From NCBI GenBank assembly GCA_963576565.1, contig OY755047.1, positions 3,275,501 through 3,339,500 on the forward strand: a stretch of 64,000 nucleotides of DNA, given 5' to 3'. This DNA is from Aspidapion aeneum. Lineage: Eukaryota; Arthropoda; Insecta; Coleoptera; Brentidae. Under the pieces are notes generated by a model. The model was not told the origin of the DNA. It was given only the letters and a program-made list of their open reading frames with translations, and searched no databases. Numbering within the stretch: the first letter of the stretch is position 1; each line of letters begins with the position of its first letter. Below, piece after piece: positions 53,826 to 64,000 of this stretch. Made by a program: the position numbers and the translations under genes.

Positions 53826-54650
53826 TCCTTTTTCTATCTCTGTTAGTTTTACATATAACATTTGTCTTTCTATTGATCTTTGGGCTTTTATTACGTTATC
53901 CATGTTTGATTTTGTAAGTGTCCAGGAAATACAGGAAGGATACATTGGTTATACACTTTCGTTTTGAGATACTGAGGATATTTTTTATTACTTAATATGT
54001 AGCTTAATTTACTGAATGCTGCCATGCCAATCTTACTCGTCTCTTGATTTCAGCTGTTTGGTTTTCTTTTTTTAGTTTAATAATTTGTCCCAGGTATATA
54101 TATTGTTATTTTTCATTTTCTTTAATGCTCTCTTTATTTCCGCATTGCTTATTTCAGGTTGTAGCTCTGAGTTTATATTCTTTATTTTTGTTTTAAGTTT
54201 CTTTATGGTTTCTCGTGTAGAATAGTTGTGTGATATTTATGATATCCTCTTTAACGTTAGTTTCTATGCCGTTAATATCCTTTATTTTAATTATTTCATA
54301 TCTACCTAGAATGGGCCTTAGACATTTCATATTTCTGTTATTTTCTATAACTCTCTTAACTTTAATTTCTTGGCTCTTTCTTTTATTTTATTTTATCATT
54401 TTTCTTATAGTTTTATTTATTTATGTGTATTCTATAGATGTTCTTTTTCCTTCTCTCTCGAGGGTCCGCCTTTTTTCCATCAGTCTCTTTATTTTTTCTG
54501 ATATACAATTTTCCCTCTTTTTACCTTTTTGTGCGATATCTTTTCCTACTTTGGTCATAGCTGTTGTCAGCGTATCATTTATTTCATTTATATTTTCATT
54601 TTCGCATCCTAAGTTTTGTATGGTATGGTGAGCTAAATGTCTTTCTCATA
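53826..54650 (-). pseudogene. RTE-like LINE fragment lacking the RT domain
   Basis: Minus strand in several frames. At 54230-54640: INDTLTTAMTKVGKDIAQKG, EKIKRLMEKRRTLERERRTS, IRKMIK, RVIENNRNMKCLRPILGR and IKIKDINGIETNVKEDIIN, which is the linker between endonuclease and RT in RTE-type LINEs. Just below 54110 it goes to post-RT sequence (LERQMLYVKLTEIEKGM and the preceding region) that matches 36990-37250. So the whole RT domain is missing from between them. Confidence 0.65.
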
Positions 54651-55079
54651 TGTCTTTTTTTTTTAAATATTAGGGATGGGATGGAATCCCGTCGAAAATT
54701 GATTTTGCCATTAGCATTGGCTTTTCGAATTTCTCCAATAAAATTCTTACGTGAACTGAGGAAAAATTGTTGGGAAGAATGGATAATATGGATATGGACG
54801 CCCCACAATATATTTGGGTTATTTGTGTTTTTTCTTTATGCTCGGATAAAATTATTTGGGGAAAGGAGATATTTTTAGATTTTTATGATTTTCCTTTCTT
54901 GGATTTTTTATTCCTTAATTTTGAAATTTTCATATATCAAAAATGTATACAATTATTTTATTTAAAAAAAAAGTAGTAGATAGTACTTGTTCCTACTAAA
55001 ATATTTAAATTAAAAGGATAGTTTTATATACATATTATATTGGACAAAATCCACGAAGGATCCAAGCCAATACGTGTAA
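54651..55079. other. No gene seen
   Basis: AT-rich. The plus-strand frames at 54564-54976 contain no motif. Confidence 0.35.
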
Positions 55080-55410
55080 TATTTTTCTGTTACGCGACAA
55101 GTCTCTATTCCATACAACATCGTGCTTTTCACCATTGTTTCATATATGTTGATTTTTACATACTTTTGTATCTCTCTGCTCCATAAAATAATGTTAAGAC
55201 ATCCAATAACCTTTTTTGCTTTTACTATTCTTTTTTTCAGTTCTTTACAGTCTGTTCTTGTCTGGATATATGGATATATTGCTTGTCCATTGTCTAGTTA
55301 TAACTCACTGGATTCGTTTCCACTACATAAGTACTGCATCTTGTCCACGTTCATTGTTAATCCCCACTTTTATTATTCTTCCATTAACTTTCTCATCATA
55401 TACTCCATGG
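55080..55410 (-). pseudogene. RTE-like LINE fragment
   Basis: Same family as 24042-25400: the segment from MEYMMRKLMEE and TVNVDKMQYLCSGNE through CKELKKRIVKAKKVIGCLNI and ILWSREIQKYVKIN to STMLYGIETCRVTEKYY, with frameshifts and a small deletion near 55262. Both ends are truncated. Confidence 0.8.
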
Positions 55411-55678
55411 AACTCCACTCCTTTTACAAAAAAACTTCAAAAAAACACTTTAATGAAACAGAAGTTCCTAATTAAATCCCAAACTCTTTAGTTAACTAAC
55501 TGTGCCTTACAAATCAGAAAAAAAAAGACTCTAGCTTCTAGCTTTACAAAAGTAGCTACTCGTCAAACTTCTCAAAGAATTTAAAAGTACGAGTAGCTAT
55601 CTCAGCTATCCGCCAGGGCCGACCTTAGAGATTTCTGCAGCTCGGACAAAAACAAATTTTGGTGCCCCTTGTATGATG

Positions 55679-56529
55679 TGTAACAAAACGGGATTTGAAT
55701 ATAAGGTATTTTGCCATTTATAAGTTTTTAAATATTTATAATTAAATATTGTTTTTGACATCAACAAGCATTAAGGACATGCAAGACTAGGTTAGGAACA
55801 AGTAAAATTTATGGCAATGTAGCGACTTGTTTTTTGATATGTTTTCAGGATCGCTGAGTTTTAATAAAAGTTGTATTTCGCTAATATGTCCTTTGAGCCA
55901 CTAACATCACATTTATATTTTGTAAATGGAAACAAATTTACTAAACTATTTTCAGTTTTTAAAAAAGACACTGTGTAATTTGAATTTCTAACGGTTGTCT
56001 AAGTCCACGCATCTCCAAATTACGCTGTTATTTTTTCTCTTTGTCTGGAGCGTTTAAAGTACAGTCTATCTTATCTCGCCAAGGCGAGGTAGCATAGAGT
56101 GTTCAATCAACGGCAAGCTAAGAATTCCTAGAGAGCAGGGTGGCTTTGGCTGAGGCAAGAAAATCGTTAGAGAAAACATTCTTTTAGTGTTTTTCAACTG
56201 GGGAAATGTTAAATTTGTCAATAATTTTAACTTTGTATAAAACTGTTAACTTTCTTATTCATGGCTATTTTGGGCTGTCTTTACTTTTTGAGTTTATTTT
56301 AATTTTAAAGCTTTTGATTATTACTCTTTCCAGTATTTTAAAATATTACTGCTATCTTTTTTCTGGTTTTTTAACATCAAATACAAATATATTCTTCCTC
56401 CAAGAACCGCCAAATTCTTTCCGCTCAAACTTTTAATACTTTTCTCAATTTTCAAATTGTTGCACAAATTGGTAACTCGGAACGTTTAAGCCTACTTAAT
56501 TTGACAGAACTACAGTCAAACGAGGCCCC
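55679..56529 (-). repeat. Dispersed repeat R, copy D (reversed)
   Basis: From TGTAACAAAACGGGATTTGA to CGAGGCCCCTGTTAC, the reverse of copies B and C, with several gaps. No coding frame. Confidence 0.72.
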
Positions 56530-56678
56530 TGTTACAGCCTTTCTGGGCCCGTTGCGCATTATATGTTCGATAATAATTTAAATTCTATCTAGTAAATAGA
56601 ACCCAGTAGACTTCAAATTATATTCATGCCAGTAGGATTATTGTATGGGCCATAAAGATTGCATGAGAGAACAGATCA

Positions 56679-57254
56679 ACGTTGCCAGTTTAGCAAAAAT
56701 ATCAGTATAATTCGCTACTTGGTTCGCGAAAGGTCAACTTTTCTTTAAGTGCATTCACCAAATGGGGTGATAAACAACCAGAATAATACCTTAAAATTCT
56801 GCTTGTTCCTAAATCTAAATAATTCACTTACTTTTACAAATAACCAGAATTTTAAAGTGTTATTCTTGTTGTTGATTTTTGTTTCACATTCACTAAAGTC
56901 ACTGTGCGCTAACTATTATGCATTTTTAGTCTAACCCTAACAAAGGTAATGGTAGACCACACTAAACTCAGCGTGGTTATAGGACGCGGGAGGGTTGTCG
57001 AGACCTTAGGGGGCGGCAGAAGTGTTATTGAGCCTCAAAAGTAGTTCCGCGGAGCTCATTTAGTACTTTTTCAAGACAAATATCATAATTATGAGTAGTA
57101 ATAATGCCTTTTAAACCAAAAACGAAAATTTTCAAGTAATGTTACTTTAAATGCTCGCAGGCGATATGCGCCACAGGCAAAAATGTTTTAAATACAAAAG
57201 GAACATTTTTAAGCAAAAATCGATACAACAATAAAAGTTGATAGTTTTAAGGTA
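56679..57254. repeat. Dispersed repeat S, copy 1
   Basis: From CAACGTTGCCAGTTTAGC through CAAAGGTAATGGTAGACCAC, CAGCGTGGTTATAGGACGCG and ATGCTCGCAGGCGA to AAAGTTGATAGTTTTAA. It matches 59271-60173. It was not identified; no frame is conserved between copies. Confidence 0.7.
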
Positions 57255-57285
57255 GCCTGGGCGCCATGCCCTGGAGTCGGCCCTG

Positions 57286-57730
57286 GTACGGGTAGCTATA
57301 TCAGCTATCTGACTACTTAGCAACGGCACGTATAGCCGACTAACTACAGCTAATTTGTTTTTAAGTTTTAAGAAGGAAAGAAGTTTTAAACTTTTACTTT
57401 TTGATGCCTGTGAACAGCTAAATAAGAAAAGAATCTTTTGTAAAAGTTCGCTGTTAACTATGAACAAAATAAAGCTGCTTAGATTTTTTTTTACTAGGTA
57501 TAGGTTTATAAATTCGTTAATAGAGACTGGTAGACCTTTTTTCACTTCCAATAGTTCTCTATTTTCACACAAAAAACATTTTGAGCAAGGTTTCAAGGAA
57601 AAAAGTTAATTTTTTAGACGAAATCAGGGACGGGTGGAAGATTCATCAGTCCCTGACTAAATACAGTCAACTCCGGATATAGTTAACTCGAAGATTGCAC
57701 GGAAACTTGTTCGCTATATCTGAGGTTTAC
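57286..57730. other. No gene supported
   Basis: Two overlapping frames on opposite strands (57355-57609 and 57147-57596) have no recognised motif. Otherwise empty. Confidence 0.3.
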
Positions 57731-57732
57731 TA

Positions 57733-58141
57733 CACGGTAAAAAAAATTGTCTTAGATCAAAGCAAATTCCTTTGAAGTAAAATAATTTGTGCTTTCTTAT
57801 TTACCAAGAGAATATTTTCTTGATATAGCACAAAAAATATCTTGTCTCTTTATTTTAATGTAAAACAGAAATTGTTTTATTATAAATTAGAACTAAATTA
57901 ATCTAAGGCACCGTTTTCTTTGAAAGAAAAATATTATTTATATGAAGACAATTTGCTTTGTTACAAAATAGAATATACTGAAACAAAACAATTAAAGAAA
58001 AAAGATAAAGTCTCATTTCAAGATTAAATGCTGCGTTTAACTAAAAAAAAAATATTTTAATTCAAACCAAATTGTTTCAAGGTAAAACAATTTATTCAAG
58101 AAAATAACGTGTTTTCAGTGTGGTCAAAATTTTTTACCGTG
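57733..58141 (+). mobile_element. CACGG MITE, copy 3
   Basis: A 409-bp copy with ends CACGGTAAAAAAAATTG and TTTTTTACCGTG, TA at the left flank and TT at the right. The interior is collinear with 26794-27192, including TATTTTCTTGATATAGCACA and TGAAACAAAACAATTAAAGA. Confidence 0.87.
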
Positions 58142-58184
58142 TTTAAGAAGACATATAGAGTATTGAATACCTAAGTAAAATTTT

Positions 58185-58895
58185 AGCTCACACATATACT
58201 ATACTATAGTAGTGTGAGCTATGGTGATCCTAATTTTTTCGAGAAAAAAGATTTCAAAAATTTTTATATATCTTTGCGCTTCAGATGATTTTGAAACTTT
58301 TTTGTTGCGCCGTCTGTCTGTCTGTCTGTCTGTCTGTCTGTATGTCTGTCTGTCTGTGTGTCTGTATGTCTGTCTGTAACGACCAACGCGCATAACTCAA
58401 AAACCGCTTGGCCGATTTTAATGAAATTTGGTACCTGGGCTGGGTCTTGGGTCGAGATGGTCCCATTTAAAAATGAACAAAATCCACCGAACACAAACCA
58501 AATAAAAGGGTGGGGATAGATTTCAAAAATTAGAGTTTATGTGAAAATATGGCGTGTGTGATATCAAACGAAAGGTAATTGAGTCTGGAGTTAAACAAAA
58601 TACATTTTAATTTATTTAAAAAAAAAAGGGTGGGGGTATATTTCAAAAATTAGAGTTTAAGTGAAAATATGGCGTGTGTGATATCAAACGAAAGGTAATT
58701 AAGTCCGGAGTTCAACAAAATACATTTTAGTTTTTGTTTTTTTTAAGGGTGGGGGTGGATTTCAAAAATTTGAGTTTAAGTCAAAACATGGCTTGTGTGG
58801 TATCAAACAAAAGGTAATTTAGTGTGGAGTTGAATAAAATATATTTCAGTTTTTAGTTATATTAGCTCACATAACTATAGTACCTAGTGTGAGCT
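58185..58895. mobile_element. Element with GTCT microsatellite and 118-bp tandem repeats
   Basis: Both ends are small palindromes: AGCTCACAC...GTGTGAGCT at 58185-58220, and AGCTCACA...TGTGAGCT at 58863-58895. Inside lie a (GTCT)n array (58312-58377), a conserved-looking block (AACGACCAACGCGCATAACT, AAAAACCGCTTGGCCGATTT) and three tandem units of about 118 bp (start words GGGTGGGGnTAGATTTCAAA, near 58508, 58628 and 58747). The TDRQ-repeat frames on the minus strand only translate the microsatellite. Transposon class not identified. Confidence 0.65.
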
Positions 58896-59270
58896 TAGGG
58901 GCCCATATATTGGCAGAGTATTTTTTGGGTATTTTGAACGTGGTTTACTATAAGCGAGTGTTTATTCTAAACGGGTTCGCTTTATGCGAAGTCCACTGTA
59001 TAACTCTAGTAGAATGACCTATATGTAAAACTAGTTTTGAACTAGGCAAAAAAAATATTTTGTTATTTTTTTGTTTTATAACAGTTTTCTTTTTTACGCG
59101 CATAAAATCCTAGTAGTTTTATTTTTATACTATTTTGTAATGCTCCTTTCTTTTATTGGAAACACGGTCTATACTTTGTAGTTGAAGCTGTACCGACACA
59201 GTTTAACATGTAGGAGCAAAGCCTAAAAAGTCTAGTAAATCCAATCCAAAATCTATTGCTTCAGTTGCAG
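58896..59270. other. No gene seen
   Basis: AT-rich spacer, nothing recognised. Confidence 0.35.
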
Positions 59271-60173
59271 TCCAACGTTGCCAGTTTAGCGAAAATATCA
59301 GTATAATCCGCTACTTTGTTCGCGAAAGGTCAACGTTACTTTTTACTTTTACAAACAAACAGAATTTTAAAGTGTTATTCTTGTTATTGATTTTTGTTTG
59401 ACATTCACTAAACTCAATTTTTTTAGACCACAGTGTACCAATCTATTGGTAAGCTAACTATTATTTAATTGTAGGTTTTTTTTAATGCTAGTCTAACCCT
59501 AACAAAGGTAATGGTAGACCACAGCGAACGCAGCGTGGTTATAGGACGCGGGAGGGTGGTCGAGACCTTGGGGGGGGCGGCAGAGGTGGTATTGAGCCTC
59601 AAAAATAGTTCCGCGGAGCTCATTTAGTACTTTTTCAAGACAAATATCATAATTATGAGTATAATTTGGTAAACTTATCACGTCCTTGCAATGCAACTAT
59701 AGGTAAATTTAGTGGGAATAAGGACACTGTTGTTCTGGTAAATATACGTTTTAATCCATCGGTAACGTTTCGACAATGGTTTTTGTCTTCATCAGACCTT
59801 CAGACTAGATCGTACATTGGAACAACAAAAAACAAGAATTCAAGCACATCAGGAAAACAAACGGCACAAAATTAAAAACGAAACCCAACATTAATCTGCT
59901 CTATCTAGTATGAAGGTCTGATGAAGACAAAAACCATTGTCGAAACGTTACCGATGGATTAAAACGTATATTTACCAGAACAACAGTGTTCTTATTCCCA
60001 CTAAATTTACCTATATGAGTATAATGCCTTTTACACTAAAAGCGAAAATGTTCAGAAAATATTGAAGTAATGTTACTTTAAATGCTCGCAGACGACATGC
60101 GCCACAGGCAAAAAAGGAACATTTTTAAACAAAAATCGACAACAAGAAAAGTTGATAGTAAAGTTGATAGTTT
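59271..60173. repeat. Dispersed repeat S, copy 2 (interrupted)
   Basis: It matches 56679-57254, but is split by the Penelope-like insertion at 59666-60013. The minus-strand 65-codon frame at 59499-59696 crosses the insertion edge and is not conserved in copy 1. Confidence 0.7.
59666..60013. mobile_element. Penelope-like inverted terminal repeats with hammerhead-like cores
   Basis: A 348-bp insertion in repeat S, flanked by a 12-bp duplication TATGAGTATAAT (59654-59665 and 60014-60025). Its two inverted arms, 59698-59802 and 59911-60015 (105 bp each, one mismatch), surround a 108-bp loop. Each arm, in its own direction, contains CTGATGA followed by a short GAC/GTC stem and GAAACG, the core words of a hammerhead ribozyme. 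These are at 59918-59946 on the plus strand and 59767-59795 on the minus strand. Penelope-like terminal repeats are known to carry such motifs. No ORF remains. Confidence 0.72.
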
Positions 60174-61303
60174 TAAAGTAAAATTAGTTAAATAATACTT
60201 TTAACAAACCCTTTTTTTTAACCAAAATCTAATGCTGACATAAAATTTGTGTATCATATTGGTTTAAAATCGTTTGAGGTGTTCTTGAGTTATCGTGTAT
60301 TGGGACAGACAATTTATTTTATTATCCGATCTAGGTGTTTTAGTCTAAATAACTCACATTTAATAAAATTTTAAAAATTAAATGTTCACGTTTTTAATAG
60401 TCCACTTCTTGTATGGTGACAAGTCAAGTATTAATTCTCATCCTAAAAAAATGTTTCAGATTGTCCACCCCTTGACGAGTGTGACCGCGTGCGCCTGTAG
60501 TAATTTATCAAGGTTACCTTTGACAACGCTGCAAAGCTTTCTGTGGGACTCGGGCGTATCGCCGTCTCTTTTTAATAAATGCTATACTCTATCTGTTTTT
60601 CGGTATAAGGTCTGTTTTTTTTTTAATTTGGTTCAAGTCTTTTGAGATAAGTTGAGCCGTCATACATAGAAAAAAACCTGAAAGTGATTTGCTCCGCTGC
60701 AGTAGGTTAATTTTTTTCTGTGTGTTTCGAATTTAACTGGAGTTTTTAGTGTTTAACAGATAATAACAGAGTGTTTTTTCTAAGTGTTGATATATAAATT
60801 CAAAAGTTGTGTTACTCACTAGGTCTTTGTTAGAGCTTTATATACTCATATTCAGTTTCCAAATCCCCACAGCCTCTCGGGCGAATTTTTACAACCGTTT
60901 CCTGAATTCTGGATTCTTTTCTCCCGTTTTTTCTTTTTTAAAATAGCTCACAAGCCGTTTAGAAAGTGTTTCTCCTCGCTTTCATAATACGGTTTTGTTT
61001 ATCTCCACATAAGAATTTAGCATTGTTTTTATAAACCTTTCTATGGTTTTTTTTGGCATTAAACGCTTTTGCGTATTTTGAATATTATGTTTCTAAGTAA
61101 ATACTACATAATACAAGTAAAATAAATGGATAAATCATGGATATGATACCGTCCTAGCCAATAAGCACACTCCAAGTGAACTCTACACTATATCAGCATA
61201 GAAAACAGTATTTTATAAATATCTCAGAAACGACAGCTCCTCCAATGAAACCTTCAAGTTTTATATACATAGGTAGCCCTGAAGATATAATCTGGGTGAT
61301 AAA
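60174..61303. other. No gene supported
   Basis: Includes an 87-codon frame (60382-60645) in sequence of more balanced composition, with no recognised motif. I leave it as unknown. Confidence 0.3.
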
Positions 61304-62600
61304 CAGTGCTACCAGATGAATTTAGGAGAGAATCGTGTAATTCGGCTGCCAAAAATCGTGTACAATCGGGTAAAAAATGTTGAATATCTTCATTATCAAA
61401 AATAAATAAAAACAGTAATAAAATACGCATTATTTATCGAAAAATAACTTTATTGCGATATCAAATTGACAGACAACATAATACATCAATTTTTTATTTT
61501 TATAAATGCTAATACAACGGTATTATTTTTTAAAAGAACAAATAAAATAAATACAGAGCGACATACGGACATAACTACGTATAGTTTTTGCAAAGCCAGT
61601 TGAACAAAGATAAAAGCCGACCATCGGCATATCCTTTAAAGAAAGTAATATGGGCGGCGGCGGCACTCATGAAAATTACTTCATTTAATTATGGCCTAAA
61701 CTAAAGAAATAAAAATAGATAATAAAACTTTCTATTCGTACACCTACAGAAACGACACTGATTTATTTTTTAACTCTGCATACTGCACAGTAAAGGAGTC
61801 CCGAAACGAACACCTGAAAGCAATCAAAAGCGCATCTCAAAAAAAATCTGTCAATCAGGTGCTGTCCATACACCTGTTCTCGGTCCGTCGGAAAACAAAT
61901 ACTTTGTGGTTGAACCGCAAAGAGCCGCGGCTTTTCTATGTCGGTAGGGTTGAAATTATACCAGGAAGATTTTATATGAATTTGAATAACTTTTGAAGGG
62001 CAGAATGAAGCAAAATTTCATGAAATCGATAGAACCCCGTATTTGGAGTTATTCAAGTGACTTTGCAAAAACTATACCTATATTTTAAAACTATCTTATG
62101 ATGACGCCTCGGAATTGCTGGAGTCTTTACTTTCTCTTACACCTAAATATAGTAGCCTACTACTACCGAGTTTTTTGGTAACATTTTTATTCAAAGTAAA
62201 TTCGTAACATGTTTTGTTTTCCATAAAACTTTTTATGTACAAAAGACCTTCTATTGTTTTTGTTTTTAATTTATTGCGAAACTATGTTTTAATCAGATTG
62301 ATTTGGGAGAATATCCTATCTACGGCCGCGCTAGAATGAGGCAAACAAAGAACTTGAAAAACAAACTTTTAGCGAATCTCCTATCTTCACATTAGCAATT
62401 TCTTTCCAAAATGGTACAACATCATTTTCAGTTTTATTTAGTGGATTATTGTTTAGCAATCTCTTCAGATTTTTATTAAAAGTGACGATTTCTTTAGCAG
62501 AATCTAAAAATCGTGAGAATTGGTCTTTGATTCGTTTAATCGTGTAAAAAGAACTGAAATCGTGGAATTACACGATTAGTCGTGTAATCTGGCAACACTG
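61304..62600 (-). mobile_element. hAT element, family C, with perfect 8-bp duplication
   Basis: A 1297-bp element with ends CAGTGCTACCAGATGAATT and, reversed, CAGTGTTGCCAGATTACACG. GTGATAAA lies on both sides (61296-61303 and 62601-62608). Sub-terminal ATCGTGTAATTC is repeated near both ends, a likely transposase-binding word. A transposase C-terminal remnant (62096-62560) is on the minus strand. Confidence 0.93.
62096..62560 (-). pseudogene. hAT transposase C-terminal remnant (family C)
   Basis: From 62560 downwards: SRFLDSAKEIVTFNKNLKRL, LNNNPLNKTENDVVPFWKEI, ANVKIGD, then after a frameshift LCLPHSSAAVDRIFSQINLI, KT, an in-frame TAG, FRNKLKTKTIEGLLYIKSFM and ENKTCYEFTLNKNVTKKLGS. The block LPHSSAAVDRIFSQINLIKT is the hAT dimerisation core (usual form LPHSNAxVERIFSxVNxIKT). 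The final stop is TAA at 62098-62096. The N-terminal zinc finger and most of the catalytic domain are deleted. Confidence 0.88.
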
Positions 62601-62608
62601 GTGATAAA

Positions 62609-64000
62609 TATAAGTCAAACTGCTTTTTCTTGACTCTTGCTGATGACCAAAAATAAATGCGCGCGCGTATGGTCTTTATATCATTGTATTCCATTGTGAC
62701 AGCGAGTAAAATACTGAGCTATATCCGTCTTTTGTTTTTACCCACAACCACAAAGGACAGACATATCCGAGTAAACTGACCGTCTCAATAGAATACGCAA
62801 TATGTCATCGCGCACGCTCATGTCGCGTTTAATTCAAATGCCATTACCAGCACTAGTTAACACCCATTTAGTTCTTTAACGAATGTAAATGAACATTTGG
62901 AAATGTTTTAAAAATTATTTTGGCATAAATTTGCCAGTGGATGCTTTCAGATAGTAGTTGGCGTGTTATCAAGTTTCAGTTGGCCGCCAGTGTATAACAT
63001 AAACTACATGGGTGTAAACAGTGGCGAAGGGTCAGGGGGGCTGAAAAGCTTAAGCCTCCCCCAGAGCTTGAAAATACATTAGATATACAAAAAAATGTAT
63101 TTTTCTATTTTTGATGTAAGTATATAAAAAAAGATACAAGAAAAAATTCTTGATTATTGGACCTAGGGTAATATAACCGAGAAGAGCCACCAACGGCTCT
63201 GACTATATAAGTTAGGTTCCATCAGGCCGTTCGACAGATATAAAGCCGTCCGAAAAATCCTATTTGCGTTGCAGGTCGACGTTGTACTGTTATCGGACAG
63301 TCAGTTTTCCGTTCCATCAGGCCACATAAACCGGCTTCGGATTCCTCTGAAATACAAGGATTGAAGACAGGCGCATTAGAAATGATTGCTCTCTCTCTCT
63401 CTTTTCTTTGTCTGTGTTTATCATAGTTGCACTAATTTACAACACCTGAGATAAAAATATACCATAAAATTACAATAAATTTACATTTGTCTGAGAAAAT
63501 TAATAAAACAATGAATAAACCAAAAAATTAAAATGTTTGTCAAAATAAATTGAGTTTCACAACCAATTTTAACACGTGACCAAATGCCGCGAAAGCTAAG
63601 TAAATATACAAATATTTTTAAATTTCAAAAAAAAAATTGCTGCATCTGTTGATTTTTTTGCAAGAGCCTCTTAATTTTTATTACTACGGGACTGCGGAAT
63701 GTTGTAGGTATATCACATGTATAAAAGCTATACTGACCATAGGGTAGCCTGCTTAGAAAAAGAAAAACTAGTTTAGCAGGTGATTGGATAGGAATAGAAA
63801 CATAAGGGTTTACCCTGATGGCAGCAAATCCCGGTGACCTGTGAACTGAAAGTTAAAAGAAAAGGGGTAACACCGGATGTAAAATTTTACACCAGATTTG
63901 GCGGAAGAACAAACGACTTCGCTTTAAAGCTTCGACATTAAGGTCATTAACTATATATACCTACCAAAGTACAAGCTACAAAATGTGATTTTCCTAACTT
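62609..64000. other. No gene seen; possible hAT left end
   Basis: CAGTGGCGAAGGGTCAGG at 63019 looks like a hAT terminus whose partner may lie beyond the window. A short CT microsatellite sits at about 63390-63402. AGAGCCACCAACGGCTCT (about 63183) is a small hairpin. No coding. Confidence 0.35.

Larger units (their letters stand above)
55614..57285. mobile_element. hAT-like element containing repeats R and S
   Basis: Ends CAGGGCCGACCTTAGAG and, reversed, CAGGGCCGACTCCAGGGC: an 11-bp perfect start with further G/C-rich similarity. Inside are repeat R (reversed, 55679-56529) and repeat S (56679-57254). Flanking it are imperfect 23-bp direct repeats, TACGAGTAGCTATCTCAGCT and TACGGGTAGCTATATCAGCT, too long for a hAT duplication and perhaps a local tandem repeat that was the target. 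No transposase seen. Confidence 0.6.

Noticed and set aside
57147..57596. 149-codon minus-strand frame
   Set aside because: Runs across the edge of the hAT-like element and repeat S. The second copy of S does not keep the frame.
58199..58494. Three overlapping frames rich in TDRQ
   Set aside because: They simply translate the GTCT microsatellite in different frames.
63180..63202. Histone-type 3' stem-loop
   Set aside because: AGAGCC...GGCTCT pairs, but the loop and flanks do not fit the conserved histone stem-loop and no histone frame is near.

Overview
The window is AT-rich eukaryotic DNA made up almost entirely of transposable elements and their remains. The mix of families points to an arthropod, most likely an insect: TTF/ZMYM-type hAT elements, a D,D34D mariner, pogo-like and piggyBac-like elements, Penelope-like retroelements, Jockey/I-type and RTE-like LINEs, and many MITEs. 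I cannot name the species. No host gene is convincing, and I saw no rRNA, tRNA, CRISPR array or LTR retrotransposon. Nearly every long reading frame is a broken transposon protein or a shadow of a repeat.

Layout. 0-6.8 kb: a hAT-like MITE (423-1406), a hAT element (family A, 1541-3754) split by a second hAT (2406-3590), another family-A hAT split by a truncated LINE (4105-5318), and a dispersed repeat called R. 6.8-15 kb: sparse sequence, a second copy of the same LINE (9375-11057), a LINE RNase H tail (12203-12693) and a dead mariner (14022-15084). 15-22.4 kb: a 1.9-kb inverted-repeat element carrying a foldback and a Penelope-like hairpin, a 1.5-kb foldback (17825-19339), and a third family-A hAT with a nested element. 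22.7-28.4 kb: RTE-like LINE debris, a 198-bp MITE with perfect target duplications, a tiny palindromic element and MITEs. 28.7-31.4 kb: a satellite of 16 units of 169 bp. 31.8-39 kb: more RTE debris (one piece locally inverted), four pogo-type short elements and two hAT fragments. 40-48 kb: a second tiny palindrome, a Penelope fragment with GIY-YIG-region coding, and a deleted piggyBac that still has an intact 111-codon ORF. 48-64 kb: a LINE split by two later insertions, hairpins and MITEs, a hAT-like element (55614-57285), a Penelope-like inverted-repeat insertion with hammerhead-like cores (59666-60013) and a hAT (61304-62600).

How it fits together. The nesting allows relative dating, because several insertions have exact target-site duplications and an uninterrupted related copy elsewhere in the window. 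Most elements are non-autonomous and would rely on enzymes encoded elsewhere. The most interesting items are the miniature piggyBac ORF (N-terminus joined to the Cys-rich DNA-binding tail), the hammerhead-like Penelope foldback, and two palindromic elements of only 23 and 30 bp with 7-8 bp target duplications. All family assignments come from reading motifs, with no database search.
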